From Sphingobium sp. (lineage in GTDB: Bacteria > Pseudomonadota > Alphaproteobacteria > Sphingomonadales > Sphingomonadaceae): a stretch of DNA of 9,373 nt. Position 1 is the stretch's first letter; every line of letters begins with the position of its first letter. A program made the position numbers and the translations under genes. The DNA is taken from assembly GCA_020051025.1 (NCBI GenBank), contig JAGVJS010000135.1:1-9373 (forward strand), written 5' to 3'. Under the pieces are notes generated by a model. It did no database searches. It worked only from the letters and a program-made list of their open reading frames with translations, and was not told the DNA's origin. Shown one piece after another: positions 1 through 7,376 of this stretch.

Positions 1-12
1 CTCTTCCGATCT
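1..12. other. Residual Illumina adapter sequence at contig end
   Basis: The first 12 bases, CTCTTCCGATCT, are identical to the 3' end of the common Illumina TruSeq adapter. They stand directly before base 13, where recognisable GH28 coding sequence begins. The frame happens to stay open through the adapter (it would read L-F-R-S), so automatic gene callers could add these residues to the first protein. A genomic origin cannot be excluded by eye, but an exact 12-base match at the very first position of a contig is best explained as untrimmed adapter. Confidence 0.85.
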
Positions 13-369
13 GAAGGCGTGACGATCCGAGAGGTGGATGCGCGGGGGATCGATCATCGCTTCCCGGCTGCGATCGCGGGACTGGCCGGCCATCCGATCC
101 GCGACGTGATGTTGCGTGACGTGCATCTGGCCTATCGCGGCGGCGGAACGGCGGCGGATGCGGCCCGCGTGCCGAAGGAATTACCCGACGCTTATCCCGA
201 GCCGAGCATGTTCGGCGTGCTGCCCAGCTGGGCGCTGTGGGCACGGCACGTCGATGGGCTGGCGATCGATCGCTTCACGGCCGAGACGATGACGCCCGAC
301 CAGCGGCGACCCTTTGCACTGAACGATGTGCGACGCTTTTCTGTGCGGAACACGCCGCTCTGGCGTTGA
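13..369 (+). CDS. GH28 family glycoside hydrolase (polygalacturonase/rhamnogalacturonase-like), C-terminal fragment
   Basis: Only the last 118 or so codons are present, ending in TGA at 367-369. The 5' part is cut by the contig end. A GTG at 19 could be read as a start but lies inside the domain, so it is not the real start. The visible part shows the repeating short strands of a right-handed beta-helix, with segments PIRDVMLRDVHL, a GGGTAADAARVP loop, YPEPSMFGVLPSWALWARHV and a closing FALNDVRRFSV strand. I recognise this as the C-terminal end of bacterial GH28 proteins that cut or trim pectic galacturonan or rhamnogalacturonan outside the cytoplasm. The catalytic Asp residues and the His block of GH28 lie upstream and cannot be checked. 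Substrate (homogalacturonan or RG-I) is therefore open, though the rhamnose mutarotase next door favours a rhamnose-containing pectin. The 79-bp gap to rhaM leaves it unclear whether the two share a transcript. Confidence 0.8.
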   Translation, partial: EGVTIREVDARGIDHRFPAAIAGLAGHPIRDVMLRDVHLAYRGGGTAADAARVPKELPDAYPEPSMFGVLPSWALWARHVDGLAIDRFTAETMTPDQRRPFALNDVRRFSVRNTPLWR

Positions 370-448
370 CGAACATATGGGACGGTGTTACCAAATATAG
401 GTAGAAGGTTCCACAATATGGTTCCAGAAATTGGACGGGGGAGATACG
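370..448 (+). promoter_or_regulatory. Candidate promoter/operator region upstream of rhaM
   Basis: This 79-bp gap is clearly more AT-rich than the flanking genes. It contains GGT-GTT-ACC at 384-392, a short inverted repeat that fits the GTNNNAC core typical of FadR-type GntR regulators. It also contains TACC-N7-GGTA at 389-403, a direct repeat of GGTTCCA at 407-413 and 420-426, and CCA-N5-TGG at 411-421. A TTGACG at 366-371, overlapping the GH28 stop, resembles a -35 box, but no -10 sits at a normal distance: the nearest TATAGG at 396 is about 24 bases away. I therefore call a control region, not a defined promoter. GntR/FadR and LacI regulators commonly control uronate and rhamnose loci in proteobacteria; assigning one here is inference. 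Confidence 0.4.
437..443 (+). promoter_or_regulatory. Ribosome binding site that sets the rhaM start
   Basis: GGGGGAG ends five bases before the ATG at 449. This favours that ATG over the in-frame TTG at 431, which would place the Shine-Dalgarno sequence inside the gene. Confidence 0.7.
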
Positions 449-763
449 ATGTCCATCCACGCCTTCAAGATGCAGCTGAAGCCCGGCGTGGTGGACGAAT
501 ATCGCAGGCGCCATGACGAAATCTGGCCGGAACTGTCCAGCTTGCTGTCCGAAGCGGGCATTTACGATTATTCGATCTTTCTGGACGAAGAGACGCTGAG
601 CCTGTTCGCGGTGCTGAAGCTGCGTGAGGACAACAGCCGCGACACGCTGCCCGATCATCCGGTGATGAAGCGCTGGTGGGACTATATGGCGCCACTGATG
701 GAGGTGCAGCCCGGCAACCAGCCCAAGGAATGGGCGCTCCCTATGCTGTTCCACATGGATTGA
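449..763 (+). CDS. rhaM: L-rhamnose mutarotase
   Basis: RhaM interconverts the alpha and beta pyranose anomers of L-rhamnose in the cytoplasm, speeding entry of the freed sugar into catabolism. The protein is 104 residues from ATG 449, the same length as E. coli RhaM as I recall it, and aligns without gaps in its N-terminal half. It keeps the family blocks EYRRRHDEIWPEL, YDYSIFLDEE and MKRWWDYM. Tyr18 and His22, the E. coli active-site positions, are both present at the same numbers, and the Trp76-Trp77 pair is kept. A longer TTG start at 431 is rejected because the ribosome site would then be internal. It leads the operon: the GH35 gene starts four bases after its stop. No rhamnose isomerase, kinase or dehydrogenase gene is in the window, so the gene serves here as an accessory to oligosaccharide breakdown. 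Identification is secure at family level. Confidence 0.95.
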   Translation: MSIHAFKMQLKPGVVDEYRRRHDEIWPELSSLLSEAGIYDYSIFLDEETLSLFAVLKLREDNSRDTLPDHPVMKRWWDYMAPLMEVQPGNQPKEWALPMLFHMD

Positions 764-767
764 TGCG

Positions 768-3761
768 ATGCGTTCGCTGATTGCCGCCCTGCTCCTCGGG
801 TCCGCCCTTGCCATGCCTGCCTTCGCGCAGGAGGCGAAGCCCACCGCCAATCTGTCCGCGCCGGTGAAGACATTCGGCCGCGTGTCCTATGATGCCCGGT
901 CGCTGATGGTCGATGGCAAGCGACTGGTCATATGGGGTGGCGAGTTCCACCCGTTCCGCCTGCCCTCTCCCGATCTGTGGCGCGATATCCTCCAGAAGAT
1001 GAAGGCAAGCGGATTCAATACCGTCGCCCTCTATTTCGACTGGGGCTATCATAGCCCGAAACAGGGCGTGTATGATTTCAGCGGCATCCGTGACATTGAC
1101 CGGCTGCTGAGCATGGCGGAAGAGGAAGGCCTCTACGTCATCACCCGCGCCGGTCCCTATGTGAATGCGGAATTGTCGCGCGGCGGCTTTCCCGGCTGGC
1201 TGGTCAATCAGCGTGCCCGCGCCCGAACCGACGATCCCGACTATCTGAAGGCGGCCGACGAATGGCTGAGCCAGATCAATCCGATCATCGCCAAGCACCA
1301 GATCAACGCCGACCCCAGGCGCAAATATGGCGTCATTCTGCACCAGATCGAAAATGAACTGGCGCTGACGACCCCATCGCAGCGGCGCTATATGGACCAT
1401 CTCTATGCCAAGGCGCGCGCTGACGGCATCACGGTCCCGCTGTTCCATAATGATCAGGGCCGCAACGGTTACTGGGTGCCGGAAAGCAGCAAGGTCGAGA
1501 AGGTCGTCCATGGCCTCAACGACATGTACGCGTTCGATGGCTATCCCGGCGGCACCTGTACCGTCGAAGGCAAGCCGACGCGCGGCGTCGCGGCGCCGGA
1601 CTGGGGCTTTTATGGTCCCGGCGGCGCGAAGGGCGGCGCGTCCGCCTCGCCCGACACGCCCGGTTTCCTGGCGGAGTTCGGTGGCGGCTGGTTCGATTAT
1701 TGGGGATCGAACGGCGGTTACGAATGTAACGCGATCCAGCGCGGCAGGCGGTTCCAGCGGGTCTTTTACGGGACGAACCTGGCGAACGGGATCGATATCC
1801 AGAGCTTCTACATGGTTTATGGCGGCACCAGTTGGGGCTGGCTGCCTGCGCCGGTGGTGTTCAGCAGCTATGATTATGGATCGGCCATTTCCGAGCCGCG
1901 GGTGTTGCGCGACAAGGCGATGGAGATGAAGGCGCTGGGCGGGCTGATCGCGTCGGTGCCGGATCTTGCTGGGATGATCCCGGCGGGACAGCCGGAAATT
2001 TCGTCGCCCCATATCCAGATCTATCATAATAAAAGCCCGGAAACGGACGCGCGCTTTCTGATGGTGACGCATAAACCGTCCAACGGGCAGACGGACGATG
2101 CTTTCCGCTTCACTGCCGATCTGCCGGACGGGCGCTATACGGTGCCGATGCAACTGAACGGTTTCGACGCCAAATGGCTGGTCGCGGGCGTCACGCTGAA
2201 CGGGCAGCGGCTGGTCTATTCGACATCCGAACTGCAATCGTCGCAAAATAGCGTGATGCTGCTCTATGGCCGCGCCGGGGAGCCGGGAGAAACGGTGTTG
2301 CGTTATGCCTCCGCGCCCAAGGTGACGGTGCTGAAAGGGCTGGCAGACAGCGCTTTCGATGCGGCGAAGGGCGACCTCAAGCTCAATTACACCCATCAGG
2401 GCCGCGCGGTCGTGCGGATCGAGGGCGGGGATCGCCCGCCGCTGACGCTGATCCTGGCCGATGAAGCCGAAGCTGCGCATTATTGGCGGCAGGGCGATGC
2501 GCTGGTGCGTGGGCCTGCGCTGGTACGCAGCGCGACCGTCAAGGGCGGGACGCTGGCGCTAACCGGCGACACGGATGGCGCTGATGCGCTGGAAATATGG
2601 GCGCCCAAGACTGTCCGTAGCGTCAGTTGGAACGGCGCGCAGGTCACGACGAAGATAAGCGAGGTCGGCAGCATCGCCGCCACCCGCCCGTTGAGCGGAC
2701 CAGCCGAAATCGCCCTGCCCGCGCTGACCGACTGGCGCATGGCCAAGGGATCGCCCGAGGCCGAGCCGGGCTTTGACGACAGCGCATGGCAGGCGATCGA
2801 CCATCGTTCCTATGCGCCGACCACCATCCGTCCCGACGGTCAGCCCAATATGAGCATGGACGCCTATGGCTTTCATGACGGCGACGTCTGGTATCGCGGG
2901 CGCTTTACCGGGACGCCGGACGCGAAGGCGCTGTCGCTCTTCTACGGAGGAGGCGGCGCCGGGCTGGTGCAGGCCTGGGTAGACGGGCAATTCGTCGGCG
3001 AGGCGGAGACGCCCAGTGGCCTGCCGCGTCCGATCACCACCGGTACGGCGCGCTTTGCCCTGCCGGTGAGCGCACAAAGCGGCGATCATGTCCTGTCCGT
3101 CATGGTCCGCAACAACGGCCATAACTGGGATCTGGACAGCGACGATTTCCACAAGGAAGCCCGCGGTCTGGTGTCGGCATCTCTGGAGGGAGGTTCCGGC
3201 GGACGCAGTTTTGCCGTGCCGATCGACTGGAAAATCCAGGGCAAGAAGGGCGGCGAGACGCTGCCCGATCCGGTGCGCGGACCGGCCAATAATGGCGGCC
3301 AATATGGCGAGCGCATGGGATGGCATCTGCCCGGCTTCGACGATAGCCGGTGGAGCAAGGCAAGCCTCCCCGCGAAGCAGGCGGCGGCCGGCACCAGTTG
3401 GTATCGCACCGACTTCGCGCTGAACGTCCCCAAAGGGCAGGATGCGACCATCGGCCTGAGTTTCGGCGATGCGAGCAAGCCGCGCTCCCCGGTGCGCTAC
3501 CGCGTGCTGATTTTCGTCAATGGCTGGAACATGGGGCAGTTCATCGCCCATGTCGGGCCGCAACGCACCTTCCCTATCCCCGAAGGCATCCTCAATCACC
3601 GGGGCAAGAATAATATTGCGCTGGCCGTCACATCCGATGGTCAGCCGGGCGACGCGCTGGAAAGCGTGCGCCTCGTCACCCTTCATACCGTGAAAGGCGG
3701 TCTGCCAGTGCAGATGGTTGCCGCGCCAAACGCACCTACAGACCTCAAGGAGACCAAGTAA
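768..3761 (+). CDS. Secreted GH35 beta-galactosidase, large multidomain (fungal-type) architecture
   Basis: Exo-acting retaining enzyme expected to release terminal beta-galactose from galactan or arabinogalactan side chains in the periplasm or outside the cell. A type I signal peptide spans residues 1-20, with cleavage after AFA before Gln21. The catalytic TIM barrel runs from about 38 to 395. Hallmarks are GGEFHPFRLPSPDLW (57-71), RAGPYVNAE and GGFPGWL (127-145), IENE with acid/base Glu197, EFGGGWFDYWG with nucleophile Glu303, and YGGTSWG (351-357). Beta-rich middle domains follow (about 400-650). Two jelly-roll modules come next, near 655-805 and 850-975; the last carries WYRTDF, VNGWNMGQF and VGPQRTFPIPEGIL. 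At 997 residues it matches the five-domain fungal enzymes rather than shorter bacterial GH35 proteins. The mature chain has just two cysteines, 264 and 320, placed like a conserved fungal disulfide. ATG 768 gives a clean signal peptide; its ribosome site is weak, so translation is probably coupled to rhaM. The linkage cleaved cannot be told from sequence. Confidence 0.93.
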   Translation: MRSLIAALLLGSALAMPAFAQEAKPTANLSAPVKTFGRVSYDARSLMVDGKRLVIWGGEFHPFRLPSPDLWRDILQKMKASGFNTVALYFDWGYHSPKQGVYDFSGIRDIDRLLSMAEEEGLYVITRAGPYVNAELSRGGFPGWLVNQRARARTDDPDYLKAADEWLSQINPIIAKHQINADPRRKYGVILHQIENELALTTPSQRRYMDHLYAKARADGITVPLFHNDQGRNGYWVPESSKVEKVVHGLNDMYAFDGYPGGTCTVEGKPTRGVAAPDWGFYGPGGAKGGASASPDTPGFLAEFGGGWFDYWGSNGGYECNAIQRGRRFQRVFYGTNLANGIDIQSFYMVYGGTSWGWLPAPVVFSSYDYGSAISEPRVLRDKAMEMKALGGLIASVPDLAGMIPAGQPEISSPHIQIYHNKSPETDARFLMVTHKPSNGQTDDAFRFTADLPDGRYTVPMQLNGFDAKWLVAGVTLNGQRLVYSTSELQSSQNSVMLLYGRAGEPGETVLRYASAPKVTVLKGLADSAFDAAKGDLKLNYTHQGRAVVRIEGGDRPPLTLILADEAEAAHYWRQGDALVRGPALVRSATVKGGTLALTGDTDGADALEIWAPKTVRSVSWNGAQVTTKISEVGSIAATRPLSGPAEIALPALTDWRMAKGSPEAEPGFDDSAWQAIDHRSYAPTTIRPDGQPNMSMDAYGFHDGDVWYRGRFTGTPDAKALSLFYGGGGAGLVQAWVDGQFVGEAETPSGLPRPITTGTARFALPVSAQSGDHVLSVMVRNNGHNWDLDSDDFHKEARGLVSASLEGGSGGRSFAVPIDWKIQGKKGGETLPDPVRGPANNGGQYGERMGWHLPGFDDSRWSKASLPAKQAAAGTSWYRTDFALNVPKGQDATIGLSFGDASKPRSPVRYRVLIFVNGWNMGQFIAHVGPQRTFPIPEGILNHRGKNNIALAVTSDGQPGDALESVRLVTLHTVKGGLPVQMVAAPNAPTDLKETK
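3747..3752 (+). promoter_or_regulatory. Ribosome binding site for the GH105 gene, inside the end of the GH35 gene
   Basis: AAGGAG lies nine bases before the GTG at 3762 and within the last codons of the preceding gene. It supports a GTG start directly after the upstream TAA, a pattern typical of translational coupling. Confidence 0.75.
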
Positions 3762-4877
3762 GTGGCCGCTCTCAACCATGACGTCCCGCGCCAGCAGGTC
3801 GTCGAATCCATCGACCTGCTGATGGACAATCTCGTCAACATCAAAGATGAGACTGGCGAGTTCCTGCTCCATCTGGAGGATGGCCGCATCATCGACACCA
3901 AGGGGTGGGCCGGATGGGAATGGACCCATGGCGTCGGCCTGTTCGGTATGTGGCGCTATTTCGAGCAGACTGGCGATTACAAGGCGCTGGAGATCATCAA
4001 GCAGTGGTTCGAGGACCGCTTCGCCGAGGGCACGCCGACCAAGAACATCAATACGATGGCGCCGTTCATCACGCTGGCCTATCTGTATGAATATGAACCG
4101 GACCCGCGTTACATCCCCTATCTCGATACCTGGGCCGAATGGCTGATGGCGGCCGATGGCCTGCCCAAGACCGAAGAAGGCGGGTTCCAGCATATCGTCT
4201 ATAATGATGAGAATCCCGGCGAGATGTGGGACGACACGCTGATGATGTCGGTGCTGCCGCTGGCCAAGATCGGCCTGTTGCTGGACCGCCCGGCCTATAT
4301 CGAGGAAGCCAAGCGCCAGTTCCTGGTCCATATTAAATATCTCTATGATACGAAGACCGGCCTGTGGTTCCACGGCTGGGACTTTAACGGTCGTCACAAT
4401 TATGCGCAGGCGCTATGGGCGCGGGGCAATTGCTGGGTGACGATCGCCATCCCCGAGATCATCGAGATACTGGACCTGAAGGACGGCGATTTCTTCCGCA
4501 CCTTCCTGATCGACACGCTCGCCGCTCAGGTGAAGACGCTTAGCCAGACGCAGGACGCCGACACCGGCCTGTGGCACACGCTGGTCGTCGATCCGACCAG
4601 CTATCTGGAAGCGTCGGCGACCGCCGGCTTCGCTTATGGCATATTGAAGGCCGTGCGGAAGGGCTATCTGCCCCGCCATTATGAGGAAGTCGGCATCAAT
4701 GCGGTGCGCGGCGTGCTGGCGAACATCGACGACAAGGGCGAGTTGCAGCAGGTCAGCTTCGGCACGGCGATGGGCAGCACCCAACAATTCTACAAGGATA
4801 TCGCGCTGACCTCCATGCCCTATGGCCAGAGCCTGGCCATCTGCGCGCTGGGCGAGTTTCTGCGGACCTATATCTGA
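3762..4877 (+). CDS. GH105 (YteR/RhiN-like) unsaturated rhamnogalacturonyl/glucuronyl hydrolase, cytoplasmic
   Basis: Enzymes of this family remove the 4,5-unsaturated uronic acid that a polysaccharide lyase leaves at the non-reducing end, most often from rhamnose, by hydrating the double bond. The 371-residue length is close to YteR. The (alpha/alpha)6-barrel signature blocks are visible: GWAGWEWTHGVGLFGMWRY (48-66), MWDDTLMMSVLPLAK (155-169) with Asp158 at the position of the YteR catalytic Asp, FHGWDFNGRHN (203-213), WARGNCWVTIAIPE (219-232), SYLEASATAGFAYGILKA (280-297) and a PYGQSLAICALGEFLR tail. There is no signal peptide, so its substrate must be imported, which fits the symporter downstream. 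Start GTG 3762 follows the GH35 stop without a gap and has a good ribosome site. Cys224 in the WARGNCW block replaces a residue that is usually Gly or Ala. A GH88 unsaturated glucuronyl hydrolase is the main alternative, but length and motifs favour GH105. Whether the substrate is unsaturated GalA-Rha or unsaturated GlcA is unresolved. Confidence 0.92.
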   Translation: MAALNHDVPRQQVVESIDLLMDNLVNIKDETGEFLLHLEDGRIIDTKGWAGWEWTHGVGLFGMWRYFEQTGDYKALEIIKQWFEDRFAEGTPTKNINTMAPFITLAYLYEYEPDPRYIPYLDTWAEWLMAADGLPKTEEGGFQHIVYNDENPGEMWDDTLMMSVLPLAKIGLLLDRPAYIEEAKRQFLVHIKYLYDTKTGLWFHGWDFNGRHNYAQALWARGNCWVTIAIPEIIEILDLKDGDFFRTFLIDTLAAQVKTLSQTQDADTGLWHTLVVDPTSYLEASATAGFAYGILKAVRKGYLPRHYEEVGINAVRGVLANIDDKGELQQVSFGTAMGSTQQFYKDIALTSMPYGQSLAICALGEFLRTYI

Positions 4878-4888
4878 GGCAGACGGCG

Positions 4889-4896
4889 AAAGGGGA
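4889..4896 (+). promoter_or_regulatory. Ribosome binding site supporting the GTG start of the GH115 gene
   Basis: AAAGGGGA sits five bases before GTG 4902 in the 24-bp gap after the GH105 stop. No ATG lies in frame before the signal peptide, so this site decides the start. Confidence 0.7.
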
Positions 4897-4901
4897 CGGC
4901 T

Positions 4902-7376
4902 GTGGAAGGACTGTACCTCTTTCGCTTTTTGCGCGGACATGCCGTCAGCCTGATCGGGCTGGCGGCATTTTTGCTGGGATCGCCGGCGCGCGCTGAAGAC
5001 TGGGTGCGTGACCGGGCGCGAGCGGGCGATTTCGTGCTGGCGGCCGAAGGCCGGGCTGCGAAGATCGTCACCGATGCGGCGGATTATGAGGTGGTGCGGA
5101 TCGCCGCCGATGACCTGCGCCGGGATATCGCCACCGTCAGCGGCGCGACCGAAGGCGGGGCGGCGCAGGTCTGGGTCGGGACACTGGGGCGTAACGCTGA
5201 GATCGACGCGCTGGTCAAGGCCGGGCGGATCGACGCCACGAAGCTGGAAGGCGCCTGGGAGAGTTTCCTGATCGTCACGGTCGACCGACCGGCGCCGGGC
5301 GTATCCCGTGCTCTGGTGATCGTGGGGAGCGACCGGCGTGGGACGGCCTATGGCGCCTATGAATTGTCGCGGGGAATCGGCGTTTCGCCCTGGCACTGGT
5401 GGGCGGACGTCACGCCGCTGCATCGCGATGCGCTCTATGTGAAGAAGGGCATGCAGCGGTTCGGGCCGCCTTCGGTACGCTATCGCGGCATGTTCCTGAA
5501 CGATGAGGATTGGGGACTGGTGCCCTGGGCAGCGGGCACCCATGCGCCGGACGAGACGCCATTAGGGCCGAAGACCTATGCAAAGTTGTTCGAACTGCTT
5601 TTGCGGCTGAAGGCCAATCTGCTGTGGCCGGCGATGCACAAGGTGACGCGGCCGTTCAATGCCGACCCGGCCAACGCGGCGCTCGCGGATCGCTATGCAA
5701 TCGTCATGGGATCGAGCCATGCCGAACCGATGCTGCGCAACAATGTGGGCGAATGGACCGCGTCGGCGGCGGATTTCGACTATCTGAAGAACCCGGATGG
5801 CGTGCGCCGCTATTGGGATGCGCGGGTGAGCGCCAATGCCACCTATGACAGCGTGTGGACGCTGGGGATGCGGGGTATTCATGACAGCGGCATGGCAGGA
5901 CCGAAGACGGTCGGGGAACGACGCGCCACGCTGGAGCGGATTTTCGCCGACCAGCGGGCCATGCTGGAAAAGGCAGGGATTGGGAGCGCGCCGCAGGTCT
6001 TCACGCCGTACAAGGAAGTGCTGGACGTCTATCGCGCGGGACTGAAAGTGCCCGACGATGTGACGCTGATGTGGCCGGACGATAATTTCGGCTATATCCG
6101 CCATTTCCCCGATGCTGCGGAACGGGCCCGCAAAGGCGGGTCTGGCGTCTACTATCATTTGTCCTATCTGGGCGCGCCGCTGTCCTACCTGTGGCTGTCG
6201 ACCACACCGCCGGCGCTGATCCGGCAGGAAATGGGACGCGCCTGGGACAATGGCGCGCGAACCATGTGGGTGGCCAATGTGGGCGACCTGAAGCCGGCGG
6301 AACTGGGTACGGATTATTTCCTGCGCATGGCCTGGGACGTGGAAGGGACAAGAAAGCGCGCCATCGACGATATCGTCGCCGATTTCGCCGCGGAAACGAT
6401 CGGACCGAGAGTGGCAGGCCCCACCGCAGCGATCATGCGTGATTATCACCGCCTGAATTTCGAACGACGGCCGGAGCATCTGCAATGGTATCTGCCGGGC
6501 GAGAAAGCACGGCAAAGCCCGCTGACGATCAATGAAGCGGATAAACGACTGTCGGCTTTTGCGGCAATGGAAGCGGCGGTCGAGCAGATCGAGCCGCTGG
6601 TCGCGCTGGAGCGGCGGGACGCCTTTTTCGAACTGGTCGGCTATCCGGTGCGGGCGTCGGCGGCGGCAAACCGGCGTTTCTTCGCGGCCGAGGCGCATGA
6701 CCGGTTGCGCGATGTGGATCTGGCCGAAGCGATGCGGCGCGGGCATGTGGCGCAGGAGGCCGATGCTGCGATCGGCGTGCTGACGCGGCGCTATAATCGC
6801 GAGATTGCCGGCGGCAAATGGCGGGGCATGATGGCGGTAGAGCCAGCTGACGGACAATGGCGCAGCTATCGCCTGATTCCGCCGATCCTGCCGCCAGCAG
6901 ATGCGATCCCCCCAGCGGACGAGCGGATAGGCACAGCCCAAGCGACAGCGAGTTGGACAGGTGTTGCGCCACGCGACTTCGTCGTTGGGGCGGGGTGGCG
7001 GTTGGTGGACGGGCTGGGCCGACAGGGCGATTTGCTGGCGGCCAGCGGAACCGGCGGACTGGCCAAAGCGCGGGCCATTCTGCCTGCCGGACAATGGCGG
7101 ATGGCGGTAGACCTGCTGCCGACCTATGCCGACCGGGATGGCGATCCGCTGCGCTTGACGGTGCGGGTCGATGGCAAGAGCCATGATCTGGCCGTGCCGC
7201 GCGAGACGGGGAACCGTGACTGGGCATCCGGGGTGCTGGACAATCGGCTGAGCCTGACGCTGCCGGGCGAACTGGCGGGTGGAGCGCATGATCTGGCGGT
7301 GTCGGCCAGTGACAGCGGGGTGATGATCGAGGCGGTGCGCTTCCTGCCCGTCGAGGCGGATGACGCCTTGCATTAA
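4902..7376 (+). CDS. Exported GH115 alpha-glucuronidase
   Basis: GH115 enzymes release alpha-linked (4-O-methyl)-glucuronic acid from polymer side chains, classically from internal positions of xylan. The 824-residue protein starts at GTG 4902, with a hydrophobic signal segment (about 13-31) and probable cleavage after ARA at residue 31. An alpha/beta N-terminal domain (35-180) leads into the catalytic barrel, which carries the family blocks YRGMFLNDEDWGLVPWAA (194-211), LLLRLKANLLWPAMH (232-246), SSHAEPMLRNNVGEW (271-285), TPYKEVLDVY (368-377), MWPDDNFGYIRHF (390-402) and YYHLSYLGAPLSYLW (417-431). Glu372, His419 and Tyr422 fall in blocks that line the GH115 active site. A helical region (about 480-640) is followed by a C-terminal beta-sandwich (about 680-815), so the usual domain set is complete. 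No xylanase, xylosidase or xylose gene accompanies it. Its neighbours handle rhamnose, galactose and unsaturated uronates, so glucuronic acid on arabinogalactan or pectin side chains is a plausible target; that is inference. Confidence 0.92.
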   Translation: MEGLYLFRFLRGHAVSLIGLAAFLLGSPARAEDWVRDRARAGDFVLAAEGRAAKIVTDAADYEVVRIAADDLRRDIATVSGATEGGAAQVWVGTLGRNAEIDALVKAGRIDATKLEGAWESFLIVTVDRPAPGVSRALVIVGSDRRGTAYGAYELSRGIGVSPWHWWADVTPLHRDALYVKKGMQRFGPPSVRYRGMFLNDEDWGLVPWAAGTHAPDETPLGPKTYAKLFELLLRLKANLLWPAMHKVTRPFNADPANAALADRYAIVMGSSHAEPMLRNNVGEWTASAADFDYLKNPDGVRRYWDARVSANATYDSVWTLGMRGIHDSGMAGPKTVGERRATLERIFADQRAMLEKAGIGSAPQVFTPYKEVLDVYRAGLKVPDDVTLMWPDDNFGYIRHFPDAAERARKGGSGVYYHLSYLGAPLSYLWLSTTPPALIRQEMGRAWDNGARTMWVANVGDLKPAELGTDYFLRMAWDVEGTRKRAIDDIVADFAAETIGPRVAGPTAAIMRDYHRLNFERRPEHLQWYLPGEKARQSPLTINEADKRLSAFAAMEAAVEQIEPLVALERRDAFFELVGYPVRASAAANRRFFAAEAHDRLRDVDLAEAMRRGHVAQEADAAIGVLTRRYNREIAGGKWRGMMAVEPADGQWRSYRLIPPILPPADAIPPADERIGTAQATASWTGVAPRDFVVGAGWRLVDGLGRQGDLLAASGTGGLAKARAILPAGQWRMAVDLLPTYADRDGDPLRLTVRVDGKSHDLAVPRETGNRDWASGVLDNRLSLTLPGELAGGAHDLAVSASDSGVMIEAVRFLPVEADDALH

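Noticed and set aside
19..21. GTG as the start of the first gene
   Set aside because: The codons before it are in frame and the protein begins in mid-domain. The gene is truncated by the contig end, not started here.
374..380. CATATGG shared between the rhaM gap (374-380) and the symporter gap (7380-7386) as a common operator
   Set aside because: The same seven bases also occur inside the GH35 coding region near 939, so two gap copies are not good evidence without conservation data.
763..780. Five-codon reading frame (ATG at 763, overlapping the rhaM stop) just before the GH35 start
   Set aside because: It could in principle affect re-initiation at the nearby ATG 768, but a frame this short with no ribosome site of its own is most likely chance.
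741..2480. 579-codon open frame on the - strand inside the GH35 gene
   Set aside because: Rich in His, Arg, Gln and Ile in low-complexity fashion, with no recognisable domain. It is a mirror of the GC-rich codon pattern of the real gene on the + strand.
2559..4397. 612-codon open frame on the - strand across the GH35/GH105 junction
   Set aside because: It overlaps two strongly supported genes and has no family resemblance. Long antisense open frames are expected at this base composition.
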